NCBI RefSeq assembly: GCF_037042905.1
Contig: NC_087259.1
Span: 23,484,501 to 23,548,500, forward strand
Origin: Lytechinus pictus
Lineage: Eukaryota > Echinodermata > Echinoidea > Temnopleuroida > Toxopneustidae
DNA length: 64,000 nucleotides
Direction: 5' to 3'
Shown here: positions 31,240 through 41,200 of the stretch, piece after piece
Layout: each line of letters begins with the position of its first letter
Position numbering within the stretch: the stretch's first letter is position 1
Notes under the pieces: generated by a model
Seen by the model: the letters and a program-made list of their open reading frames with translations, nothing else
The model's database searches: none
What the model was told of the DNA's origin: nothing
Made by a program: the position numbers and the translations under genes

Positions 31240-32040
31240 TATGAAAGCTTTTCAGATTTATTATAATAAATAGTAATTGTATATTCTAGTTACTAATATG
31301 AATTTGTTTTTCGAGTTCTAAATAATTTCTTCCTATTTATATCTCATGTTTTTAAGTTTGTAATACATAAAAAAAAAATTTACTTAATGTTTATAATTAC
31401 AATCATAATTTGATGAAAGTTTATTACTTTATGAATTTCTTATAATCGATTATAATTGGGAAAAAAAATTTGGGGGTCTCTTTTTAAATGCAAAGTGAGT
31501 GTTATCCGCATACTTCGATCTCTCAAGAATTTACTTTTAGTAGTTTATTTTGTAAATATACGCATGCATTCATACAGAGCAAAATTTCCCTCTTTTTTGC
31601 CCCATTTGGAGGCACTTATTCTTAATCTTAATCTCTCCTTTTCCCACATTTTTTTAGAATTCATGAAGGCGTCACATGTCTTGTATTCAGTTATCCTAGC
31701 AATAGGCCTACTGTAGATTACATTTAGTTTGAACATTGCTACGGCGTATAGTACATTTGGAGAAGGGGTCTCGGGAGTCATGGACTCCAAAGCTTTCACA
31801 GCCAAGAAAAAAATGGAAAAAAGGGGGAAAAGAAAAGTAGTAAAGGGGTGAAATATATCACTTTTGGAATATATTACTGGTATGTTAAAATCTATCGCAA
31901 AATCAGATATTTGTATTGAAGAGATCACAAATTTTGCTCGCTCGTTTCGCTCACTCTTAGCTTTTTAAAAACTTCATACGCCAATTTCGCCCCTCAAAAT
32001 TTTGACTCTTTTGAATTTCAATGATTTGAAATAAATCCAA
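31240..32040. repeat. Local repeat unit 1 (ATCGATTATAAT / hAT-relic module)
   Basis: Shares an ordered set of landmarks with units 2 and 3: TAATCGATTATAAT, a GTTATCCGCA/TACTTCG segment, GAAGGCGTCACATGTCTTGT, GAACATTGCTACGGCGTATA, GGGGTGAAATATATCAC and a CTCGCTCGTTTCGCTCACTC motif, ending CATACGCC...CGCCCCTCA. No coding content. Confidence 0.6.
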
Positions 32041-32249
32041 AATTTGTAAAAATACAATTAGGATTTATTTTTAAACGCAACGATTAACTTTTAAATCTCA
32101 TAAGATTAAAATGAAAAAAAAAAACTGAGTGGTACCCAGGGAGAAATTGTACTCTAACGAAGAAATCTGATTTCTTTCTAAGAAAGGAGCTTCGCAAATT
32201 GCACATTGTCAATTTAGAAACAAAAAAGGTTGCCCTTTCATTGTTTAGG

Positions 32250-33060
32250 TATGTTCTATATAATTAATATAAATTTAGACTCAAATAAAGATATCAATTC
32301 AAATCATTTAAATTCTTTATGTGTTTTGGTTTATGATAAAATAACTCGTAATGTGCAGTTTTAGTGAATGTTAATTATGATTTAACAAATATTGTCACAA
32401 GTGTACAATTTTTTTCATTGGTTATTGCCTGTTCTTTATAATCGATTATAATGGGAATTTTTTTAAATGGCTCTATTTATTTGCGAACAGTGATAATAAT
32501 ACAATCCAAAATCCGGTACGGTAGAAGTCTGCAGAATTTTATCTGTCACAAGTTCTGTTTATTTTGCATATACACATGCAGTCATAGTGATAATTTCTCG
32601 CATTTTTTTTTTCAAATTCACGAAGGCGTGACATGTCTTGACAAAGTTTGTATTGTATTAATCCAGCTGCTGCAGTATAGGCCTACATATTACACTATGT
32701 TTGAACATTGCTACGGCGTATACAGATGGGACGGGGTTTGGAGGCCATGTCCACGAACCCCAAACATTTTACGGTCAAGAATAAACGGAGAAGAAAGGAG
32801 AGAAAAGGAAAAGGGGTGGAATGTATTATTTCCTGGGTATTATACTGGTATTTTAAAACATATCACAAAATAAGATTTTTGTATTAGAGAGGTAAAAAAA
32901 TTGCTCACTCGCTTCGCTCACTAGCAGCGAGCTGTTTAGAAGCCTCCATACGCCAAGTCTCGCCCCTCATTTATTTTTAGGAAAGGAGCTTAGCAAGTTG
33001 GCTCCTTGAATTTCAACGATTTAAAATAAATCCAAAACGGCTGTGAAACAGTGACTATCA
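32250..33060. repeat. Local repeat unit 2
   Basis: Same order as unit 1: TAATCGATTATAATGGG (32,440), GAAGGCGTGACATGTCTTGA (32,622), GAACATTGCTACGGCGTATA (32,702), AGGGGTGGAATGTATTATT, CTCACTCGCTTCGCTCAC (32,904) and CATACGCCAAGTCTCGCCCC. Diverged ~15-25% by eye. 33061-33760 holds nothing recognisable. Confidence 0.6.
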
Positions 33061-33761
33061 GACTATTCAAATTTGGAAACGATTATGGGCGATTCCACAA
33101 CTTCAAAATATCATAAATTTCAACATGCTTTCAATAAGTCATAAGTAGTGTAATATTTTACTATGATACCTAAATTTTATGAAAAATGTGAGTTTTAGCC
33201 AAAAGTGAAGTCAGATTAAAAAAAATTGAGGGGGGGGGCAATGGAATTTTCAATTTTCAATATTTTTACTGATTAAATAGTCAAGAACAAACACTGCCTG
33301 AAACCATTATTGGCAGAGCACAAGAAGATTGAAAATATTGCAGGTCAAAGGAATAATGTATCATTGATGGTTCCAACTAATATCTACAACATTTTCGTGA
33401 TCCTTTAAAGGTGCAGCCCCGATTTTCCGAACCTACTTTGGCAATGTCCCGTACGACTCATGAAAATGCAAAAGTTGTTTCTACTCTTTTGTTTTTGATG
33501 ATACAATCTTACGATATCAGTTTCTCTATCTTTGACCCATGGGTGATTGATTTATCCTATATAAGGATCTAATTGCTGCCCTTCATTCTATTTGTCCTCA
33601 TACGACACATAATTCTATTGCATTTCATTGCAGGATTTGGATTCAGAAACTATAAACAGTAGACCTATTTGAATTTAAGTAATTAGTATGACATTAGGTT
33701 AAGTGAATAGGTTTTTTTTTTTTTATCTCAAGAGAACATGAAATTCTGTAAATCTGCAGGC

Positions 33762-34020
33762 GTAATAATCATGTAATATATCGTAGTTGTCTTTAAAATG
33801 TCCCCCGTCCCGGGTATATGTCCTACCTTGCTTTGAAAAAAAACCCGGTACTTCCAAGTCATACCGACCCAGAGCATCTTCATTACGACGATGGTTGCAT
33901 AGGTGGCGAAAAGACGGAATATTTCATTTTCGAATGAATACAAAGGCGATGTCATTATTTCAGAAATCAGAATTAATTAAACGATCAAGGAGTAAAAGAC
34001 GGCACAGTTGGTATACATGT
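33762..34020 (-). repeat. Duplicated MGST1 first-exon segment, copy B
   Basis: Contains exon 1B and flanks matching 26270-26735: CATGTAATATATCGTAGTTG on one side and AACGATCAAGGAGTAAAAGA on the other. It lacks the ~170-bp segment next to the donor in copy A. Confidence 0.8.
33827..33955 (-). CDS. MGST1: MGST1 alternative or duplicate coding exon 1 (copy B)
   Basis: 129 bases, 43 codons, open from ATG to an intact AAG|GTAGGA donor in phase 0. Encodes MTSPLYSFENEIFRLFATYA and TIVVMKMLWVGMTWKYRVFF with QSK. It differs from copy A mainly after helix 1 (GMTWKYRVFFQSK versus GIWTSKYRFQNK) and is one codon longer. Spliced to exons 2-3 it would give a 155-aa MGST1. It lies 7.2 kb upstream of copy A on the same strand, with no second set of exons 2-3 in between, so it is either an alternative first exon or the stump of a duplicated gene. 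A tandem-repeat element with DR1 motifs begins 87 bp upstream. Confidence 0.75.
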
Positions 34021-34041
34021 AAAAATTAAAATTTGATTTTT

Positions 34042-35006
34042 GTCTCACCTGCATAGCAGAGTGAGACTATAGGCGCCGCTTTTCCGACGGCGACGGCGGC
34101 GGCGGCGACGGCGGCGGCGGCGTCAACACCAAATCTTAACCTGAGGTTAAGTTTTTGAAATGACAGCATAACTTAGAAAGTATATGGACCTAGTTCATGA
34201 AACTTGGCCATAAGGTTAATCAAGTATTACTGAACATCCTGCCTGAGTTTCATGTCACATGACCAAGGTCAAAGGTCATTTAGGGTCAATGAACTTAGAC
34301 CATGTTGGGGGAATCAACACCAAATCTTAACCTAAGGTTAAGTTTTTGAAATGACAGCATAACTTAGAAAGTATATGGACCTAGTTCATGAAACTTATAC
34401 ATAAGGTTAATCAAGTATCACTGAACATCCTGCATGAGTTTCACATCACATGACCAAGGTCAAAGGTCATTTAGGGTCAATGAACTTTGGCCGAATTGGG
34501 GGTATCTGTTGAATTACCATCATAACTTTGAAAGTTTATGGATCTGATTCATGAAACTTGGACATAATAGTAATCAAGTATTACTAAACATCCTGTGCAA
34601 GTTTCAGGTCACATGATCAAGGTCAAAGGTCATTTAGGGTCAATGAACTTTGGCCAAATTGGGGTATTTGTTGAATTACAGCCATAAATTTGAAAGTGTG
34701 TTGGTCTAGTTCATAAAACTTGGACATAATAGTAATCAAGTATCACTGAACATCCTGTGCGAGTTTCAGGTCACATGATCAAGGTCAAAGGTCATGTAAG
34801 GTCAAAGAACTTTGGCCACGTTGGGGGTATTTGTTGAATTGCCATCATATCTCTATAAGTGTATTGGTCTAGTTCATAAAACGTGGAAATAAGAGTAACC
34901 AAGTATCACTGAACATCTTGTGCGAGTTATAGTAGTTTTCAAAATCAGCACTGCTGCTATATTGAATCGCGTGATGCAGGTGAGACGGCCAGAGGCATTC
35001 CACTTG
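34042..35006 (+). mobile_element. DR1-bearing tandem-repeat element, copy 2 (intact)
   Basis: Starts GTCTCACCTGCATAGCAGAG with GTGAGACTATAGGCGCCGC and a (GGC/GAC)n stretch. It ends GATGCAGGTGAGACGGCCAG and AGGCATTCCACTTGTT. GTCTCACCTGCAT and ATGCAGGTGAGAC are inverted termini. Between them are about five diverged units of ~150-180 bp, each with CATGACCAAGGTCAAAGGTC, GGGTCAATGAACTTTGGCC, a TAACTTAGAAAGT-like segment and ATCAAGTATCACTGAACATC. Non-coding. Confidence 0.85.
34266..34794 (+). promoter_or_regulatory. Array of four DR1 (AGGTCA-N1-AGGTCA) sites
   Basis: Perfect AGGTCAAAGGTCA at 34266-34278, 34457-34469, 34620-34632 and 34782-34794, one per internal unit. DR1 is the established site type for RXR heterodimers, HNF4 and COUP-TF. 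The array lies 311-839 bp upstream of the MGST1 exon 1B start codon (minus strand). Function is inferred from motif and position only. Confidence 0.5.
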
Positions 35007-35014
35007 TTGTATTA

Positions 35015-36400
35015 TTAGAGAGGTAAAAAATTGGTCGCTGGCTTCGCTCACTCGCTGCTGTTTAGAAAGCCTCCATACGCCTAGTCTTGCCCCTCAAACT
35101 TTTGGCTCCTTTGAATTTCAATGATATAAAATAAGTCCAGAACGGCTGATTTCAGATTTTGTTGGATTGCATGATTTCAGATTTTGTTGGATTGCACCTG
35201 CACATGTTCAGTGGGGTACCGGTCTCCAGATACTCTCTGGCATGTCGGAAGTGGGTGGGTTAATTTGTGCCCGTTTCTATTTCTATTACTGCTCTTGTAT
35301 TGTACATATGTTTATTATCATCATGTTTGATTCTTGTTACCTTTGTATTTTTTTCTTATGCCTATTATTGCCATTGTTGTAAGTTGTTATATTTCTTCTA
35401 TGCCCCCAGGAGGGGCCGTCAAAGAAATAAAATCATTGTCATTGTCATTGTCATTGTCATTGTCATTGTCATTGGCTGTGAAGCAATGACCATTTTGGCA
35501 ATTGCGACATAAATTCTGTATTAATGTAATACATCTGATTGTAATATGGACCACCTGTCGGTGATTTCTGATTCGCGTTATAGACGAAGTTCTTTGTCTG
35601 TATTTAACCGTCCAAATACCCAAAGGGGGTAGATTTTTTGTAATATATAATAAATAGTAGTTGTTTATTCTAGTTATTTACATAAATTTGTACTCGAGTA
35701 CAAAATGAGTTCGATTTGTTAATATAAATTTGTACTCAAATAAAGAACCAATTCCACTAATTTACATTTTAAGTCTGTTTTTTTTTGTTAACCGTAATGA
35801 AAAAGAACTCGGTTTTTTTCGTGAATGTTGATAATATGATATTGTCATAAGTGTACAATTTATTTCCTTGGTAATTCCCTCCTCTTTATAATCGATTATG
35901 ATGGGGAAATTATTTCCACGTCTCTAGTTTATATACTGATACAATCCAAATTCGGGTTACGTGATAAAATTGTTATCCGCAGACTTTATATATTTTCTAA
36001 ATTCAAAGTAATAAAGTTGAGACTGATTGCAATTGCTATCAGGAAGGCATCATCATCATCTTCATCACCATTACGATGAGGATGATGATGATGAGCAATA
36101 TTTTTTTTTACCTCTTTAATGAAGAGAAGACCTAATTGTCTGATTTCTTTGCATAACATCAGTATTCAGAAATTAATACATTTCACCCCTTTCCTTCTTT
36201 TCTTTTCCTTGTCTCCATATTTTCTTGGCCGTGAAAATTTGGGGTCAATGGCCCCAAGACCCCCCCCCCCCATCTGTATACGCCGTATCAATTGCAAAAT
36301 AAAAGTTAGTAGTAGGTTTACTGCTAGATCTCTCACTTTCCCACACTTTTATCATATTACCGGATTTTGCATATAGAAACATTATTTTTAATAATTTCTT
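35015..36400. repeat. Local repeat unit 3, split
   Basis: 35,015-35,165 repeats the GAGAGGTAAAAAATTGGTCG, CTTCGCTCACTCGC and CATACGCCTAGTCTTGCCCC end. 35,640-36,400 repeats the other landmarks (TATAATCGATTATGATGGGG near 35,886, TTATCCGCAGACTT, CCCCCCCATCTGTATACGCC near 36,270). A LINE-like tail with a CATTGT array sits between them. Confidence 0.5.
35375..35475 (+). mobile_element. Non-LTR 3' tail with (TTGTCA)n array
   Basis: GCCCCCAGGAGGGGCCGTCA, then AAGAAATAAAATCATTGTCA and seven or so repeats of CATTGT. An AATAAA-like segment followed by a short-unit tail is typical of CR1-like/RTE-like LINE 3' ends. No ORF nearby. Confidence 0.5.
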
Positions 36401-36483
36401 CCTCATAATCGATTGTGAAGAGGTTGCGATTGAAACAGGGACGTCACGTCCCTGATTTAAACAATGTGAAAATGTACACTTAT

Positions 36484-36660
36484 TTCATTTCATTTCGTTT
36501 ATTTCCATTTTCAACAATTAAAGTTTGTTTTGTATATTTTTACATATAAATAACAAAAACATATTTCAAGTATCCCTGTACAAAAATTATATTCAAGATT
36601 ATTGGAAATGGAGGTGGCTGCTAAAAGGCGGAGCTTGTAGAGTGCAGCCTCCTAATAAAT
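36484..36660 (-). mobile_element. Probable LINE 3' end with (GAAAT)n tail
   Basis: On the minus strand the block ends GGAAATAAACGAAATGAAAT then GAAATAAG, a short tandem tail after an A-rich 3' segment with GCAGCCACCTCCATTTCC. Assignment as a LINE end is tentative. Confidence 0.35.
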
Positions 36661-37590
36661 ATTCTTGTAGTTACATAGCATATAAAATATTCTTACATTA
36701 ATATTCGTTATAAATAATAATGAACATTCGATAAAACTACAATCAACCTTTTTTAACTATAAAAAAAAATGGATGTAAATATTTCGAATTTATTTTATAT
36801 TTGACTACAAATTTAATAAATATTTTATTAGACAATAATAAGAAGCTACTTTCAATAATATGTATACGGACGGGCAATAGACCGACGGACGCCGAAAGTC
36901 TCTTTTGGAGGACCAATGTCAGATGTTCTAAACTGAGCAAATGAAAAATTACAAGTTCATCATATTCGTTTGAAATTTCATTGTTGTTATTATCAAATGG
37001 CAATTGCAAGCTAAGTCATTATATTCACATTCTATGCGTTTTGCTGAGTGCCGCTTTAGTCATAGATTTTTAATCATTTTTTTTTCAATTGATCTTTTGC
37101 AACTTGATGAGCTCCGTCCGTTAAAAGACAAGATTTCCCCCATTGTATTACATTTTTCTTCTTATCTCCTCCTGACCTCGGCATATATGGTGTGAATTAT
37201 ATTTTCGAGTGACAAATTTTCCGATGACATAGTTTTATAAGTGTATCCCGACACATCCACCTGCTTTCTTGGTTGTTACACCTTGTTCGATCAATGTACA
37301 TATTGCATTTACATTCATTGTTTTATTACTGTTGATTTGTATATATCATATCTGAAATTGGATTGTAAATCGGAAGACAATAAATGTTTGATGGAATTTT
37401 TAGGCACGTTGCGTGATGCCTCGTTCTAAAGCTACAGTTTGTTTCCAAAATAATCGATTATGACATTGGATTCCAAAGGTAGGCCTACCCCTTGAATTGA
37501 ATGAAATTGAATTATTATGTTGTGCTCAGAAGGGGGCAAGTCTGATAATTTGTATCCCGGAATTTGGGTACAAAATTCATGGAGAGATGT
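36661..37590. other. No gene recognised
   Basis: AT-rich. Open frames up to 88 codons on the minus strand (36743-37009) lack domains and splice signals. Confidence 0.4.
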
Positions 37591-37591
37591 C

Positions 37592-37740
37592 CCCATATCA
37601 TCACTCATTATCATTATCATCACCACCACCACTGCATACACACTGGCATCATTAATTCTCTCCAGGCCCAGCATCACCATCATCATCACCACCACCACCA
37701 TCATGCCACCATCTCCAATTCTTCATTATCATCGTCATTA
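37592..37740. repeat. Microsatellite (CAT/CAC)n
   Basis: Interrupted runs of CATCAT/CACCACCAC; the open frames through it encode poly-His or poly-Ile/Thr and are compositional. Confidence 0.85.
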
Positions 37741-38098
37741 GGTAGGGCCTGTTGGCACCCGCCTGCATCTAGTCTGCAGGTACAGACCCTGATTGAAACT
37801 TTGATCAGCAAATGTGTCTCCACGCAAAGACTAGCACCACATACAAAACTTGCTGTTTCAATCCTGAGAGGCCAGTACACAAGGCATGTGTAGGCTGCAT
37901 ATTCAGACCCTTAACTCGAGTGAATGGTTTGCACAGCATGGAGCTGCTTTAAATAATATCGGTCGAATTCAAAGTTTGCGAGTTTGTGCATGGCTGGGCG
38001 ACACACTTGGAGTTTTGGGCGATTTGTTTTACGTGCCTGAATTTATTGTGACGAGGTACGTTTGAGGAAAGAAAGGTTGGGGAGGCTGAGACGGCGAC
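37741..38098 (+). promoter_or_regulatory. CDC73 upstream region and 5' UTR
   Basis: The last ~60 bases before the ATG (GAGGCTGAGACGGCGAC) are probably 5' UTR. No TATA box seen. The divergent MGST1 exon 1B start lies 4.1 kb to the left. Confidence 0.3.
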
Positions 38099-38229
38099 AT
38101 GGCTGACGTTTTAAGTTTACTTCGTGTTTATCACTCTCAGAATAAGGTTATAACGGAAAGAAACGATGATGTTATTTTCGGAGAATTTTCATGGCCCAAA
38201 GACACAAAAACTAACTACGTTACCTATGG
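38099..38229 (+). CDS. CDC73: CDC73 exon 1
   Basis: Residues 1-43 plus two bases of the next codon. ATG at 38099 follows GACGGCGAC; donor TATGG|GTAAGT. Encodes [20 protein letters not shown] and [18 protein letters not shown]. Confidence 0.97.
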
Positions 38230-41200
38230 GTAAGTTAACGGCTTTTCCTCCTTTCTGCTCTGCAAATTGGAACAACACGGTTGGTAACACAGCGCGCTGC
38301 AGTGTGAAACAACTGCCCTTAATTGCCTTGCCCTTGCATATGATTATGAATGCATATGCCACATGATTTTTATTTTTTAAATTAAAAGTAATGCATGTTT
38401 GTACGGCATTATCGTGGTTTATGTCACCAGTCCATTCACTGCCGTTTATTTCGTCAGCGGTGGTGACATCTTTCCACTCCTAATCCTATTGACTTTGTAC
38501 ACAACGAGCGCACATGCACATAGCCAGGCGGCTTCTAGAGTAGGTACGCTACTCTAGCGCGAGAGGGCGCGATTTTCGCGTCATCATTTTCGCGTACGAA
38601 AATGGCGACAAGCTGCTTCGGGAGCGGGTGCGAGCAATAACTGCAAGCCCTATTTGAGTCTCCTGTCTAGGATGGTAAACGTATATCAATGGGAATGAAA
38701 ACGATGACATCATCTTCCCAATGCATTCAGCTATACTGCACGGTTAGCTCTTGCGACGGAGGATCGAGATCGGAACAAAAATTGCACTAAAACAGTCTGT
38801 AAGTACAGTTTATGCATCAAATCATCATTATATGTTATTTTCATGGAATTATCAGACATATTACGCTAAAAATACATATGCTACTCGAAAATTGAAGTCG
38901 TAAGCTTTCATTTCTTACCTCATTCATGGCAGCATTTCTTGCCACCATTTGCCACGGCCGAACGTTAAACGCCCTTGCTATTTGTTTCGTGGGATTTTTT
39001 TTTAAGTTTGGCGACGCGTTTCGCGGGCTAATTCATGGCGGCTGCTAGGGTTTTTGGTTGCCCGCGGTGTGTAGTCCTGCGCATTGGAATTTGTGTAGCA
39101 GACCGTCTATCGTGATATGTCTGGTATTTCTTTGATTAAAAAAAACTTTTTCTTTTTTATAAATTAGGAATTGAAAACCAGACACAAATGTAGAAATCAG
39201 AAATATATCCCACACTGACACACATTCATTTTGATTGAATAAAATATTGAAAAAAAATGGCAAATGACGCAACAACTTTCTGAATCTTCTCGAAGTACCT
39301 AACGTTAATTTTAGCCTTTACTTTAGGTAATTTACTTTAAGTTTAGTCTTGATTTATTATTTGATGATTATGTTCTGTTGAAAATTCATGTAACATGATT
39401 TCTTTTGGCCTAATCAAACTTTACATTTTTATTATTTAAAAAATGAATGGCCTAGATCTAATTTAATTCATTATCATTTTAATTTTCTTTTGTTTTCATA
39501 TTTTATTTTCATTCAGATTAATTTCTTATCTCCATTTGAGCATGGCAATACTTACTGATCTGAAGTCGAGGGGCCCAACAATGAACAGACTTGGGCTGAG
39601 CCGTCGAATATCTGTGGTTCCAAGAAAGCGTGATGGAAATGCCGCCTTAAAAAAACCAACCCCACCTCTGCCTCTGGGCTTTGTTCTTGGCGATCCTGCA
39701 TTCCATTCAGACTGCAACTTTAAGCAGGAATTGTTCTACCAACTACTTAATTATTCACAAATGTGAATTGCAGCTTTTAAATTGACAAGAAAGAAACAAT
39801 TGATTTATCTCACCCCCCCCCCCCCAACTGTCTTCTAACATTTTCTATCATCCCAAACTAACACTTTTTTTTTCTTGTATGTCTGTTTAAATATTTTTAT
39901 TTAGACTTTATGTAATTTTTTCATGATTTATTTAAGAAGTATGAGCAAAAAAAACAAAACAATTTGGCACATGCAGTAGAGAAGAGAAGGAACATAGTGT
40001 TAAAAAAGGATACACATACAGATCTGAATATTAAAATAAATTTAAAAAAGAAATGACAAATCCACACTGACACATGAAAGTATTCATTTTATTTTTTTCC
40101 TTATTGGCATTGGTTACATTAATTAACTCCACATAAAAATATAAATTGAATATGTTAACAGTATTAATGAAGTTGCTCAATAAAATTTAAAATTAGGTAT
40201 TCTCATTGGAGGTAATGGTTGATACAGATGGGTGGGTGGACCTGCAGCCACTAGCGTACCTATGGGGGGGGGGGCAGACTGCCCCCCCCCCCCGACGAGT
40301 CACAACCAATGTAAGGGACATATCCCTGCCCCCCCCTGATGAGCCACCGGTGGCCCCCTCCTTTGAAGTTTAAGACCTTTTTTTTGCTTGTAATTTTTTT
40401 TCTGGTACGAAATCCTTTATTTGTGGTTGAAGACTTTTTTGCTTGTCAAATTTTTGGGCGGACGATTTTGCCCCCCCCCCCCTGTGGAAAATCCTAGGTA
40501 CGCTACTGCCTGCAGCTCTATTGTTTTATTAGATTTTCATTTTTTTATTGCTGGGGGGGGGGGGGTATTATGTAGAGATGAAGCCAAATGATCTTATGAG
40601 GCAAGATTCAATGTACAGCTCAATATGATGCATGTAAAGTGATTTATTAAACTTTTGAAATATCAATTAAGAACTGGAATGATGAATGATATGAATATAA
40701 GAAATATATTAAATGCATGTACAGTGATTTATTAAACTTTTGAAATATCAATTAAGAACTGGAATGATGAATGTAATGAATATAAGAAATCTATTATATG
40801 CTAGTTCATCACAACTTTAGCTGGATCTTGCTGCAGAAAGTGCATCGTGTAGTTCTACAAATATCTCGGGTGAGAGGCAGTTTGGCAGAGCGGATGCAAT
40901 GCTTCATAGGGCCTCTAACATTTCTGTGGTAAGGTCGAATCCAAACTGATGTTTTCATCGAATGATACAGCCTCCTGGCTACAAAAATTTCCTGTAGATG
41001 AAAGAGAAAACAAAATAATGAATGCAATGAAATTGGGGAAAAATGTGAGGCTAGAGGAGCAAAAACAAAAGCAAATGGTTGTAAAGTTAGTACAGGAGAG
41101 GAACAAAATGAGAAGAAAGGAACTCACAGAAAAGGAAACAAAACAGAGAGACAAACTTGAGACTAGCTCCTTTAAAAAAAGTTCTGTATGGTGTACTATG

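Noticed and set aside
37564..37893. 109-codon His-rich open frame and antisense partners
   Set aside because: Driven by CAT/CAC repeats; no domain and no start context.
38166..38366. 66-codon open frame at the CDC73 start
   Set aside because: Out-of-frame shadow that reads through the exon 1 donor into the intron.
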